Source: a candidate division KSB1 bacterium
GTDB taxonomy: Bacteria; Zhuqueibacterota; Zhuqueibacteria; Zhuqueibacterales; Zhuqueibacteraceae
NCBI GenBank assembly: GCA_034506255.1
Contig: JAPDPX010000008.1
Coordinates: 248,001 to 312,000, forward strand
Direction of reading: 5' to 3'
Length of the DNA stretch: 64,000 nt
Shown here piece after piece: positions 42,030 to 54,794 of the stretch (its first letter is position 1; every line of letters starts with the position of its first letter). A model generated the notes under the pieces. The model was not told the origin of the DNA, searched no databases, and saw only the letters and a program-made list of their open reading frames with translations. The translations under genes and the position numbers were made by a program.

Positions 42030-45000
42030 ATGTTTCGACACCTGCTGTTTGCCGTCTGCTGGCTGGCGCTGTGTGTGTCCGGTGTGCAGTCGCAGGAAGA
42101 GGCGCGTTTGCTGCGTTTCCCAGCCATTCACGAAAATCAGATTGTATTCACGTATGCCGGGGATTTGTACACCGTCGCCGCCACCGGCGGGCTGGCGCGC
42201 AAACTCACGAATCATCCGGGCTACGAAATGTTTGCCCGCTTCTCGCCCGACGGCAGGTGGATTGCCTTCACCGGCCAGTACGACGGCAACACCGAAGTCT
42301 TTCTGGTGTCCGCCACCGGCGGCGTGCCGCAACGTTTGACCTACACCGCCACGCTCGGCCGCGATGACGTGGCTGACCGCATGGGGCCCAACAACATCGT
42401 GATGACCTGGCGCCGCGACGGCAAAAGCATCGTGTTTCGCTCGCGCATGCGCTCGTTCAACAGTTTCATCGGTGCATTGTTTGCCGTGACGCCCGCGGGC
42501 GAGCCGGCGGAGCAGCTTCCGGTGCCGCGCGGCGGCTTCTGTTCCTTCTCCCCGGATGACCGGAAAATGGCCTACAACCGCGTCTTCCGCGAATTCCGCA
42601 CCTGGAAGAAATATCGCGGCGGCATGGCGGATGACATCTGGGTCTATGACTTCGCCACCAAACAGACCGAAAATCTCACCAATCATCCCGCGCAAGATGT
42701 CTTCCCCATGTGGGCCGGCAACAAGATCTACTTTCTCTCCGACCGCGAGCCCCACCAGCGCATGAACCTGTTCAGTTTCGATCTCGACACCCGGCAAACA
42801 CAACGGCTGACCAACTACAGCGATTTCGACATCAAATTTCCCTCGCTGGGCACGAACGCCATCGTTTACGAATATGCCGGTTACATCTACAGGTTCGACC
42901 TTGCCAGTCAGCGGGCTGAAAAAGTCCCGATTCAAATTGCCGATGACCGTCTCAGCGGCCGGGACGAGCTGCGCACGGTCAGCGAGGAAGTGACCAACTC
43001 CGAAATCGCGCCGGACGGCAAACGCGCGCTGTTTGGTGCCCACGGCGAAGTGTTCACCGTGCCGGCAAAATACGGCCCCACCCGCAATCTCACCAACACC
43101 TCGGGCGTGCACGAGCGCGATGCGAAATGGTCACCGGACGGCAAATGGATCGCCTTCATTTCCGACCAGTCCGGCGAGGATGAAATCTACATCGTGCCGC
43201 AGGCCGGCGGCACCCCGATTGCCCTCACCCAAAACGAGACGACTTACAAATACGCCCTGGAGTGGTCGCCCGACAGCAGGAAGATCCTGTGGTCCGACCG
43301 CAAACAACGTCTGCGCTTCGTCGAGGTGCAAAGCAAAACCATCACCGAAGTCGACCACTCGCCGCTGTGGGAGATTCGCGAGTATGCCTGGTCGCCGGAC
43401 AGCAGGTGGATTGCCTACGTCAAACCCGAGGAGGAAAACCTGCCGCGCATTTTCCTGTACAGCCTGGAGAGCAAACGCAGCCAGGCGGTGACCGCCGGCT
43501 GGTATTGGTCGGGTGAGCCGGCCTTCAGCAGCGACGGCAAGTTTTTGCTGTTTACCTCGAATCGCGATTTCAATCCCATTTACAGTTGGACGGAATGGAA
43601 TCACGCCTATCAGGACATGGAGCGCATCTATCTGCTCACGCTGAACAAGGAGGTGGAATCGCCTTTCAAGCCGCGCAGCGATGAAGTCGAGATCAAAGCC
43701 GACACCGCCAAAGCCGAGACCGGCAAGGCCGCGGTCGCCAAGAAGGACAGCAAAGAAGCCGTCAAGCCGCAGCCGGTGGTGGTCAAGATCGATTTCGACG
43801 GCCTGATGGACCGGCTCGTGTCGCTGCCGATCAAGCCGGCGAGCTACTCGCATCTGGTGATGGTGGGCGATCAAGTTTACTACCAGCGCAAAGGCAGCAT
43901 GGACGAAAAGCCGCTGCTGCTGCTGTATGACCTCAAGGAGCAGAAAGAAACCGAGCTTGGCCAGATCGACGGTTTCGAAATTTCCTTCGATCAAAAGAAG
44001 ATGCTGGTGGCCCAGCAGAAGAGTTATGCCATCATCGATCTGCCCAAAGCGAAAATCGAGTTGAAGGACAAACTCAACCTGGGCGGGATGGAGATGCGGT
44101 TGAACCGCCAGCAGGAGTGGCGGCAGATCTACAACGAGTGCTGGCGCCAGATGCGGGAATTCTTCTATGATCCCGGCATGCACGGCGTGGACTGGGCGGC
44201 GCAACGCGACAAGTACGCCCCCTTGTTGGCGCACGTGAGCCACCGCAACGATCTCACCTACCTCATCGGCGAGCTGATCGGCGAACTCAATGTCGGTCAT
44301 GCCTATGTTGGCGGCGGTGACCGGCCGGGCGTGCGCCGCATTCAAACCGGGCTGTTGGGCGCCGAGCTGGAGCGCGATCCCGTGTCGAAATACTACCGCA
44401 TCAAACGCATTTTGCGCGGCCAAAATTGGGACAAGAAGCTGCGCTCGCCGCTCACCGAAATCGGCGTGAAAGCGGCGGAAGGCAACTATATTCTGGCAGT
44501 GGACGGCCGGCCCACCAACATCATGACCAACATTTTCGAGGCCCTGCTCAACACCGTGGACAAGCAAGTGAAGCTGCGTTTGAACACCCAACCGGAGACG
44601 GCCGGCAGTTGGGAAACCACGGTGGTGCCGATCGGCGATGAGGTGGATTTGTATTACTACAACTGGGTGCAGAACAACATCAGGAAAGTGAGCGAGGCCA
44701 CCAACGGTGCGGTGGGCTATCTGCATGTGCCGGACATGGGCCCAGGCGGCTTGAACGAGTTCGTCAAACATTTCTATCCGCAATTGCGCAAGCAGGCGCT
44801 GATCATCGACGTGCGCGGCAACGGCGGTGGCAACGTCTCGCCGATGTTGATCGAGCGCCTGCGGCGCGAGCTCGCCATGGTGGATTTGCCGCGCAACTCC
44901 CGTCCGACTCCCGATCCCCCCGCCACATTTCTCGGGCCGATGGTGTGTTTGATCGACGAATACTCCGCTTCGGACGGCGATTTGTTTCCCTATCGTTTTC

Positions 45001-45311
45001 GCAAGTATCAGCTCGGCAAGTTGATCGGCAAGCGCACCTGGGGCGGCGTGGTCGGCATTCGCAGCCCGTTGCCGCTGGTGGATGGCGGGCAATTCTTCAA
45101 GCCGGAATTTGCGAGCTATGATACCGAGGGCCGGGAGTGGATCATCGAAGGCCGCGGTGTCGAGCCGGATATTTACGTCGACAATGACCCCGCCAAAGAA
45201 TTCGCCGGCGAGGATGAGCAACTGAACCGCGCAATTGCGGAGGTGTTGGAAGAATTGAAGACCCGGCGGGTCACCCTGCCGCCGCCGCCGCCGTATCCGA
45301 AGAAGAACTGA
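42030..45311 (+). CDS. Tricorn-like S41 family protease with beta-propeller and PDZ domain
   Basis: This exported protease has 1093 residues, close to the usual tricorn length. The ATG at 42030 follows GGAGGA, and a signal peptide (FAVCWLALCVSGVQSQ) follows. Residues to about 600 are PD40/TolB propeller blades (TGGLARKLTNHPGYEMFARF, WSPDGKWIAF). After a Lys/Glu-rich linker come the tricorn core, LNVGHAYVGGGD with the catalytic His, a PDZ domain (NYILAVDGRPTNIM), and the nucleophile in DEYSASDGDLFPY. The EGRGVEPDIY segment near the end carries the last catalytic Glu. It trims peptides, probably in the periplasm. Confidence 0.93.
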   Translation: MFRHLLFAVCWLALCVSGVQSQEEARLLRFPAIHENQIVFTYAGDLYTVAATGGLARKLTNHPGYEMFARFSPDGRWIAFTGQYDGNTEVFLVSATGGVPQRLTYTATLGRDDVADRMGPNNIVMTWRRDGKSIVFRSRMRSFNSFIGALFAVTPAGEPAEQLPVPRGGFCSFSPDDRKMAYNRVFREFRTWKKYRGGMADDIWVYDFATKQTENLTNHPAQDVFPMWAGNKIYFLSDREPHQRMNLFSFDLDTRQTQRLTNYSDFDIKFPSLGTNAIVYEYAGYIYRFDLASQRAEKVPIQIADDRLSGRDELRTVSEEVTNSEIAPDGKRALFGAHGEVFTVPAKYGPTRNLTNTSGVHERDAKWSPDGKWIAFISDQSGEDEIYIVPQAGGTPIALTQNETTYKYALEWSPDSRKILWSDRKQRLRFVEVQSKTITEVDHSPLWEIREYAWSPDSRWIAYVKPEEENLPRIFLYSLESKRSQAVTAGWYWSGEPAFSSDGKFLLFTSNRDFNPIYSWTEWNHAYQDMERIYLLTLNKEVESPFKPRSDEVEIKADTAKAETGKAAVAKKDSKEAVKPQPVVVKIDFDGLMDRLVSLPIKPASYSHLVMVGDQVYYQRKGSMDEKPLLLLYDLKEQKETELGQIDGFEISFDQKKMLVAQQKSYAIIDLPKAKIELKDKLNLGGMEMRLNRQQEWRQIYNECWRQMREFFYDPGMHGVDWAAQRDKYAPLLAHVSHRNDLTYLIGELIGELNVGHAYVGGGDRPGVRRIQTGLLGAELERDPVSKYYRIKRILRGQNWDKKLRSPLTEIGVKAAEGNYILAVDGRPTNIMTNIFEALLNTVDKQVKLRLNTQPETAGSWETTVVPIGDEVDLYYYNWVQNNIRKVSEATNGAVGYLHVPDMGPGGLNEFVKHFYPQLRKQALIIDVRGNGGGNVSPMLIERLRRELAMVDLPRNSRPTPDPPATFLGPMVCLIDEYSASDGDLFPYRFRKYQLGKLIGKRTWGGVVGIRSPLPLVDGGQFFKPEFASYDTEGREWIIEGRGVEPDIYVDNDPAKEFAGEDEQLNRAIAEVLEELKTRRVTLPPPPPYPKKN

Positions 45312-45521
45312 CCCGCTCCCGGGTCTGCGGCTGCGGCCCGGCCGTTGCAGAAAAAGCCTCCGCCTTTTCCCAATCCCGGGCTTGCGGCAAGCTCGAGCCA
45401 GCCGGGATTGCCACGTTTTCGAACAGACATGAAATCGCCGGCAGGGCGCCTGAATTTTTCCGGGCTCCTTGCCGGATGAGACGGGCAGTGAACTGACTGT
45501 GCACCATCAAGCAAGGTTTTT

Positions 45522-46349
45522 ATGTTTCCCGAGCTTTTCAAACTTGGTCCGCTCACGATTCACAGCTTTGGCGTGATGGCGGCGCTGGGTTTTCTGGTTG
45601 GCGGTTATTTGCTGGAGAAGGAATTTGTGCGCGTGAAATTGCCGAAAGACGACGCCGGCCTGCTGGTGCTGGCGGCTTTTCTGGGCGGCATGATCGGCGC
45701 CAAACTCTATTTTCTGATCGAACATCCCTATCTTCTCAAGGAAGATTTCTGGGGCAATGTTTTTTCTGGCGCCGGCCTGGTGTGGTATGGCGGGTTCCTT
45801 GGCGGTCTGGTTGCCGGGGTGGCGCTGAGCTGGCGGCGCAAACTGCCCGTGTTGCAGGTTGCCGACCTGTTCGCGCCGGTGCTGGCGCTCGGCCAGGCCT
45901 TTGGCCGCATGGGCTGCTTTCTTTCGGGCGACGGTGATTACGGCCCGCCCTCGGATCTGCCCTGGGCCATGCGTTTCAGCAACGGCGTGGTGCCCACGCG
46001 CAACAATCCCGAGCTGCAAAATCTCTATGCGCAAATGCACCCGGGCGCCCCCATTCCGGCTGATATTGCCGTGCATCCCACCATGCTGTATGATCTCCTG
46101 ATTCTGCTCGTCAGCTTTGCCATTTTGTGGCGGCTGCGGCGGCGCCCCTGGCCCAGCGGCAGGCACTTCGCGCTTTATCTCGTGTTGATCGGCAGCGGCC
46201 GCTTCTTCACCGAATTTTGGCGCATGACACCCAAGCATCATTTCGGTCTGCTTTCCGATGCGCAACTGATCAGCCTGCTGCTCATCCTTGCCGGCGTGGT
46301 GGTGCTGCTGGTGCGGCGCGGCCAGCCGGCGTTTAAATCCCCGGCGTGA
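45522..46349 (+). CDS. lgt: Prolipoprotein diacylglyceryl transferase
   Basis: This inner-membrane enzyme of 275 residues transfers diacylglycerol from phosphatidylglycerol to the lipobox cysteine, so it matures SusD-type lipoproteins. It has seven hydrophobic helices, with the Lgt signature GRMGCFLSGDGDYG and the conserved HPTMLYD. AAGG lies before the ATG. It is followed by priA and is a plausible start of a plus-strand housekeeping run. Confidence 0.95.
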   Translation: MFPELFKLGPLTIHSFGVMAALGFLVGGYLLEKEFVRVKLPKDDAGLLVLAAFLGGMIGAKLYFLIEHPYLLKEDFWGNVFSGAGLVWYGGFLGGLVAGVALSWRRKLPVLQVADLFAPVLALGQAFGRMGCFLSGDGDYGPPSDLPWAMRFSNGVVPTRNNPELQNLYAQMHPGAPIPADIAVHPTMLYDLLILLVSFAILWRLRRRPWPSGRHFALYLVLIGSGRFFTEFWRMTPKHHFGLLSDAQLISLLLILAGVVVLLVRRGQPAFKSPA

Positions 46350-46532
46350 CGCCCGCCCAAGCTCGTGGTGCTGCGCGCAGCATGGCTGCCTGCCGGGCGC
46401 TTCCTGCGCAGGCGGCTGCACGGCCGCGTGGCTGTGCGCCGGCGGAGATTGCGCTCCCGCCTTGTAATTCTATCCGCACTTGCTTACTTTCCGGCCAACC
46501 TTGCAGGCTCACACGGCGGATGATCCTCTGGC

Positions 46533-49052
<2,520 letters not shown>

Positions 49053-49061
49053 AGATTGGAC

Positions 49062-49090
49062 TTGTATCGGCTGAAGCGGAATGTTATATT
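49062..49090 (+). promoter_or_regulatory. Sigma-70-type promoter for the phosphoesterase gene
   Basis: TTGTAT (49062-49067) and TATATT (49085-49090) are separated by 17 bases. The start codon is at 49192, giving a leader of about 95 bases. Confidence 0.6.
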
Positions 49091-49191
49091 GCGACACTTT
49101 TCAACCAAAACAAGGCCGGCCTTTGTTTCAACCCGTTCCGGCTTGGCGCCGCCTGCCAGGTCCGCTTTCAACGATTGGTGGATAAACGCGC

Positions 49192-49920
49192 ATGCGCTAT
49201 GGCTTGATCTCTGACATTCACGGCAATCTCGAAGCGCTGGAAACCGTGCTGGCGGAGCTCGAGCAGGAAAAGGTCGATGCCATCCTGTGTCTCGGCGACA
49301 TCGTGGGCTACGGCCCCAACCCCGATGAGTGCGTCAAGCTGGTGCAAGCGCACGCCGCGGTCTGCCTGAAGGGCAATCATGATGAAGCCAGCCTGGACGA
49401 CACCGACCTGAGCTTCTTCAACTACGTGGCGCGTGAGGCCATCGAATGGACCAGCGCGCAGCTCAGCGCCGAGGCCAAGCAGTTTTTGCGGCGCCTGCCC
49501 TACACCCATGAATTCGAAGATTACCTGCTGGTCCATGCCTCGCCCTTCGAGCCGCATGAGTGGAACTACATCACTTCCTGGGAGGGTGCCGAGCAGAGCT
49601 TTCAAGCGTTCCATCAGCGCGCTTGTTTTGTCGGACATTCGCATTCCCCGCTGGTGGTCAGCCGTGACCGTTTTGGCGCGATGCAACTGCTGCAGACCTA
49701 TCCGCTGAAGTTCGAGGAGCAGCACCGCTATCTGGTCAATGTCGGCAGCGTCGGCCAGCCGCGCGACTCCAACCCGGCGGCCGCCTTTGGCATTTTGGAC
49801 ACCGGCAAGAGAGAGTACAGTCTGCGCCGCGCGCTTTATCCCGTGAGCGAAACCCAGAAGAAGATTCGCGCCGCAGGCCTGCCGGGCTTTTTGGCGGATC
49901 GGCTGGCGGAGGGGAGATAA
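49192..49920 (+). CDS. Metallophosphoesterase, calcineurin-like
   Basis: This 242-residue cytoplasmic phosphoesterase contains the dimetal motifs in order: ISDIHGNLEAL (DxH), CLGDIVGYG (GD), CLKGNHDEA (GNHD), LLVHASPF (H) and GHSHSP (GHxH). Small proteins of this type hydrolyse phosphodiesters or dinucleotides; the substrate is unknown. It has its own promoter and is the last ordinary GC-rich gene before the AT-richer block. Confidence 0.9.
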   Translation: MRYGLISDIHGNLEALETVLAELEQEKVDAILCLGDIVGYGPNPDECVKLVQAHAAVCLKGNHDEASLDDTDLSFFNYVAREAIEWTSAQLSAEAKQFLRRLPYTHEFEDYLLVHASPFEPHEWNYITSWEGAEQSFQAFHQRACFVGHSHSPLVVSRDRFGAMQLLQTYPLKFEEQHRYLVNVGSVGQPRDSNPAAAFGILDTGKREYSLRRALYPVSETQKKIRAAGLPGFLADRLAEGR

Positions 49921-49955
49921 GCGGTTCGTGATCTGATTTATATTGGAGAACAAAT

Positions 49956-51154
49956 ATGATCAACCCTCATCTTTTTTAGCCAATGCCATTCGTGTTTTGT
50001 TGTGGTGCAGCTTGGCAATCGAGCTTGCTGCACAAGACTCAGCCCAAAGCGGTAAACAACTCGCGTTTCGAAAAGTCGATGTTCCCATCGAAGGCGAATA
50101 CATTGATGCGGTTTTTTATTCTGACTCTTTATCACAAGCGCTGCGGCCCAAGATCATTATCAGAGAAGAAAGCGTCGATTTCATGACGCGTGAGGGCGCG
50201 CTCCAGCATCGTGTCATCACACGCACCGGGCGCTACGCCATGATGGCCGCGAATGGCAAGTTCATTGGTTTTTATAATCTCGATCGTTTTATTGTGTACA
50301 AAGACACGGGAGAATTGTTATGGCAAGATACGCCACCCGAGGAGGGCAGCGAAGATGTGCCCGAGCGGGGGTATAGAATTTCTTCTCAAGGCAATGTGTG
50401 CACCCTGCTGCGACACAAAGGAAGTATCATTTTCCATAGCCAGCACGGCGCAGTGCTGGCCGAATACGCTATTACCGACGGAATGTCTCGCACTCTCGAA
50501 GGAGAGTGGTCGCCCGATGGGCAGTATTTCCTTGCCTATCATGGCATGAGGATCACGCAGTTGCATCTTTTTGATGCAAGAGGCGCAAAACTGTGGAACA
50601 GGAGCCTGGAGCAAAAATATGTTGTTGAAGTTGAATTTTCTCCGCAGTCGAAGTGGATATTTTTAGGGTATCATGATCTTTCCAATCGAACTTCCGGAAA
50701 CGCAATTTTAACGACGCTTAATGGTTCTATTGTTCATGATTGGAGTCATGTCGGCCTTTTGCCCCCGTTTGTTCATGGTTGGAGCCACGCCGCATTATTG
50801 TCCCCGTTCTTTTCGGTTGATGAGAGATATGCCCTGGCACAAGGCAACTATCAGAAGGAGCGGCCGGATCAACAATTGGTATTGTTTGATATTCAAACCG
50901 GCGCAAAGCAATTTGAAATTCTCTGGCCCAAGCACATCATTGACTACACTGTTTTCTCCAACGCCGGAACGATCTATATTTTACAAGATTCTGAAGTAAT
51001 CAAATTGGACATGAGTGGTGCCATGGTGGGAAAAATTGATTTCGGACATTTGGGGCTTTCACGAGATCGGTTGCGAATTGACGATGGATCAACTGCGGAT
51101 CGAGTACTCATTCGCAGCCATCAGCGTTTTCTAATTCTGAATGAGGGCGAGTGA
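49956..51154 (+). pseudogene. Secreted propeller-like protein; start region disrupted by a frameshift
   Basis: The long frame (about 400 codons, to the stop at 51154) carries no ATG upstream of the leader part NAIRVLLWCSLAIELAAQ. Its only upstream start is a TTG at 49943 without a ribosome site. A good start, ATG at 49956 with GGAG 7 bases before it, lies in another frame and hits TAG after seven codons (MINPHLF). A -1 shift on the six-T run at 49972-49977 joins the two exactly at the signal peptide. The body has propeller phrases (GEWSPDGQYFLAY, VEFSPQSKWIFLGY) and a 39-base tandem duplication at 50732-50809. Base and codon use are AT-richer than in neighbours. Confidence 0.6.
50732..50809 (+). 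repeat. 39-base tandem duplication in the propeller-like gene
   Basis: Two in-frame 39-base units at 50732-50770 and 50771-50809 encode VHDWSHVGLLPPF and VHGWSHAALLSPF. The copies differ at several bases, so the duplication is not recent. Confidence 0.8.
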
Positions 51155-51205
51155 AGTGAAGAGAAAATGATAAAAGCGACTCTCTTTTGAAAAAGGCTAA
51201 AACGC

Positions 51206-54132
51206 ATGATTCAAATTCACTACTCGCAGCCGGTTTTCAGAACATTCTTTCTGCTGGCTTTTTGCATGATGACGCTCACGATGTGCGCAGTTTCTCAAGC
51301 GCAGATCTGCCCTTCGCAGTCGTATCAATGGCCGGTTGTTCCCGGCGGAAATACGCAGTAACGGTTAAATTCCACTTTTATGGAATATCGCGCCGGACAT
51401 TTTCACGATGGCATCGACATCCAGGCTGATTCCGGAACCTCGGTAATCACCTGCAGTGACAACATGATGGTACTAAGTATTGACACGGTTAATACCTATC
51501 AGGGGCATCCAGATAAAGCAGTATTTGTTCAGGAATTGGATGCCCCTTACAGGATGTTTTTCTATGATCACTTGCAATCAATAGCCACAGGGCTGAATGT
51601 CAACTCAATTTTAGGCGCCGCAGGTGATGAAATCGGCATTACAAATTTCAGGAATCATCTTCATTTTAATGAAGGTGACGACAACCAAGAAGTCCACCCG
51701 CTACGCGACAACGAGTCCCTATGCAGCTTTTCCGACACGACAAGACCCCAAATTACAAATTTTCGCGTCCACAAAGAGGGGCAGTATGGTTGCGATGGCC
51801 AAATGCCAAAAGATGATGCCGGAATATACAATGTTACCGGCAGGGTGGATTTCCTTGTGAAGGCGAACGACATCATCTCCGGCCCCGGGGGCTCGAACAC
51901 CGGACTTTTCGGTGTCGAGTATGAAATTTGGGACTCAACGCCAACCAAGCTGGCCGGTAACAGCATCTATTTTGACACAACATGGGTAGAAAATCAGCAC
52001 CTGCACTTTGTTTATGATACGGTGCTTTCGAACTCCAGTAGGTATTGGTATATCCTTACCAACAACTTGACTTCCAACGGCTACTGGGATTCGCAAACCG
52101 TTGCTGATGGCGTTTATAATCTTTGTTATTGGGCCGCAGACGTGCGGTTCAACTATCGCGATACCTGCTTTGCCATAAAAGTCGCCAACCACCCCCTCAC
52201 TCCAATCATTCAAGGTGCAATCGAGGGCGAAGAGCAAGTGGAATTGACCTTCGGCGGCGCCGGCGCCACCAGCTATCGCATCTACTATGACACCGATACC
52301 GGCCCGCCGTATCAAGGCACTGGCGCAGACCAAGGCGCCTCTCCCATCGAAATTGCAGTCGATTCGACGGTCACCAAAACCGTTACGCTCACCGGTTTGA
52401 GCAACGGCCAAACCTACTATTTTGCCGTCAAGGGCTACAACAGCAACACCGACGAGGAGAGCAATTATTCTGTCGAAGTCAGCGCCACGCCGAACATCTT
52501 TCCACCGCCCACGCCTGAAAATCTCGCGGCCAGCCTCAACAGCGCGGGCTTCGTGCAGCTCATGTGGCAGGAGAATGATTCCTCCACCGCCGAAGCTGCG
52601 GGCGTCATTATCTTTCGCAGCCAAACCAGCGGCAGCGGTTTCAGCGCCATTGACAGCGTAGCCACGGAGAGCTTTACCGACTACACGGTTTCACCCAATG
52701 TGACTTACTACTACAAAGTGCAAGCCTACAATTCTGCCGGCAACAGCTCGCAAACCGCGCAAGTCAGCCAGCTCGCCGGCTTGAGCGGAACACTCACCGG
52801 CAATATTACGTGGAGCACGCCCGGTGCTATTCTTGCCGGCGAGGTCGAGCTGCCCTCGGGCAACAGCATCACCGTGCAAGCCGGCGCGAACATCACCGCG
52901 GCCACTGGCGCGGGCGTAGTGATGAAAATCTATGGTGTTTTCAACGTCAACGGCACGGAAGCTTCTCCGGTCACCTTTGACCGCAGCGGCAGCTCGGGCA
53001 ATTGGATCGGCATTCGTTACAAAGCCAACAGCGAAGGCACGATCAGTTGGGCGACGATTCGTTATGCGCAGAAGGGCGTGTGGGTGGATAATGAAGACAG
53101 CATCGTGCTGGAGCATTGCACCATCGAGAATTTTGCCAGCCATGGCGTTTATCTCAACGGCGCCGGAACCACGGTGCAGAACTGTACGATTCGTGATGCT
53201 GCCGGCGGGGCGCATGGGGTTTATATCACTGGAACCTGCAATCCCAGCACTTTGAATACGAGCATCAGCAATGCGCCCATTGGCATCATGCGCGATACCG
53301 GCTCGCAGGCTTGCGTCACAATTGATGGAAACGACATTTCGAATTGCAGCAATGCCGGCATCAGGTCTTGGGCGCAAACGCCACCATCCGCAACAACAGC
53401 ATTCACGGTTGCGGCTATGGCATTCGCCTGCAAACCGGATCGAACGCCAGCATTCATGACAACGATATTCACGCCAACACCACCGGTGTTTATTTCGAGC
53501 AAAGCCAGCCGAATAATTTAAAGTGGAACAATTTCGGCTACAGCGGCAGTGTGAGCGTTAACAGCAGCGCAAGCGTGTTGATCAACTGGTTGGGAACGGG
53601 CAACAACTTCATGGCCTCCAAGTGGAACAACTTTTACAACAACGGCGGCCTGGATATTTCGAACCAGGACAGTGACACGCTGGCAGCAACCGGGCAATAT
53701 TGGAACAGCCAGAATCTCAGCGGGCCGGTGAACGCGGCTTCGGCGCAAACCAGTCACAATGCCAATGCCGGACCGGGCGGCGACACCGGGAAACCTGTGG
53801 TTTCTGAAGAGGGGGGTGACCAGCCTTTGCCGGCGAATTTTACCTTGCAGCAGAATTATCCCAACCCCTTCAATCCTTCGACGCGCATACGATTTGCGCT
53901 GCCGGCGCGCGCCGTGGTTTCATCGACTATTTATGATATGAATGGTAGGATCGTCCGGCACTTGATCAGGCAACAAACATATGAACCGGGATGGCCGGAA
54001 GCGACGTGGGACGCACGCAACGATGCGGGCGCAGTAGTGGGATCGGGTATTTACTTCTATCGCCTGGCCGGCCGCAATCTGGAATCCAACGAAAGTTTTG
54101 TGCAAACGCATCGACTGCCGTTGCTGCGGTGA
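51206..54132 (+). pseudogene. Interrupted gene for a secreted M23 / FN3 / beta-helix protein with T9SS sorting domain
   Basis: Three pieces belong together. Piece 1 (ATG 51206) encodes a signal peptide and SYQWPVVPGGNTQ, then meets TAA at 51359. The same frame then continues RLNSTFMEYRAGHFHDGIDI. This is the usual join in M23 peptidases, so CAA to TAA is the likely change. M23-like residues are HFHDGID and NHLHFNEG. Two fibronectin type III domains follow (about 52230-52780) and then a right-handed beta-helix. Near 53365 the frame changes; after it come NATIRNNSIHGCGYGIRL and the sorting domain LQQNYPNPFNPSTRI...GIYFYRL. The intact product would have about 975 residues. It is AT-richer than its surroundings. 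Confidence 0.8.
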
Positions 54133-54170
54133 GCATAACGATCGGGATTTCACGAAAAGGAAACTTGACA

Positions 54171-54722
54171 ATGGAGATTTCATTTCGTTGGTTGCATATC
54201 GCGATAGCTCTTTTCTTGCTTGCGTTTACAAAAACAACCACAGCGCAGCAAGTTGTCGTCGATGAGATTCAAATATCACGCCAGCCCCTGCTCAACGATG
54301 AGTTTCAATTGCACGCGGAATTCAAGCTGCCGGACTTTGATGGTGTTCCCCTTGAGCAGATAAACATTGACTACGCCGTTTTGGAGCTGGAGGTCCTGGT
54401 GAAGACAGCCGCAGAGTCCGATTTCGGCGCGCTTGAAATACTCGCTGCCGGAGAAAACAAATCTGCGCCATTGGCGGGGTTGAACTACAATCTCAATCCT
54501 GTTACCGCGCGAATACGCCAGAACCGCACCGGGATTGATCGCGTTGAATTCGATATCACGCAAATCGTGAGAGCGTGGCTCCACCAGGCTGTGCCGAATC
54601 ACGGGCTGTTGCTGGTATCGCATCGCACGAGAGGTGAAAAGCCTCTGCGGGAAAATCAGGCGGCTTTCCCGCGCGAGCACGCGTCAAAAATCACCATTCA
54701 CTACACGGTTTTGGCGGAGTGA
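54171..54722 (+). CDS. Secreted protein with DNRLRE/CBM96-like domain
   Basis: This protein has 183 residues with signal peptide (RWLHIAIALFLLAFTKTTTAQ). The part VEFDITQIVRAWLHQAVPNHGLLLVS resembles the end of DNRLRE/CBM96-type beta-sandwich domains, which often bind carbohydrate or act as structural modules on surface proteins. The ATG at 54171 follows AAAAGGAAA. It is the last gene of the AT-richer block and is intact, unlike its two upstream neighbours. Confidence 0.65.
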   Translation: MEISFRWLHIAIALFLLAFTKTTTAQQVVVDEIQISRQPLLNDEFQLHAEFKLPDFDGVPLEQINIDYAVLELEVLVKTAAESDFGALEILAAGENKSAPLAGLNYNLNPVTARIRQNRTGIDRVEFDITQIVRAWLHQAVPNHGLLLVSHRTRGEKPLRENQAAFPREHASKITIHYTVLAE

Positions 54723-54794
54723 AGCAGATTCTATAAAAAGTTGAACACGTAAGTTCAAACCAGGATATTCAAAGATCAACTAAAGGACCAGGGC

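Noticed and set aside
49943..49945. TTG at 49943 as the normal start of the propeller-like gene
   Set aside because: No ribosome site lies before it, while a well-spaced GGAG and ATG occur at 49945-49958 in the other frame.
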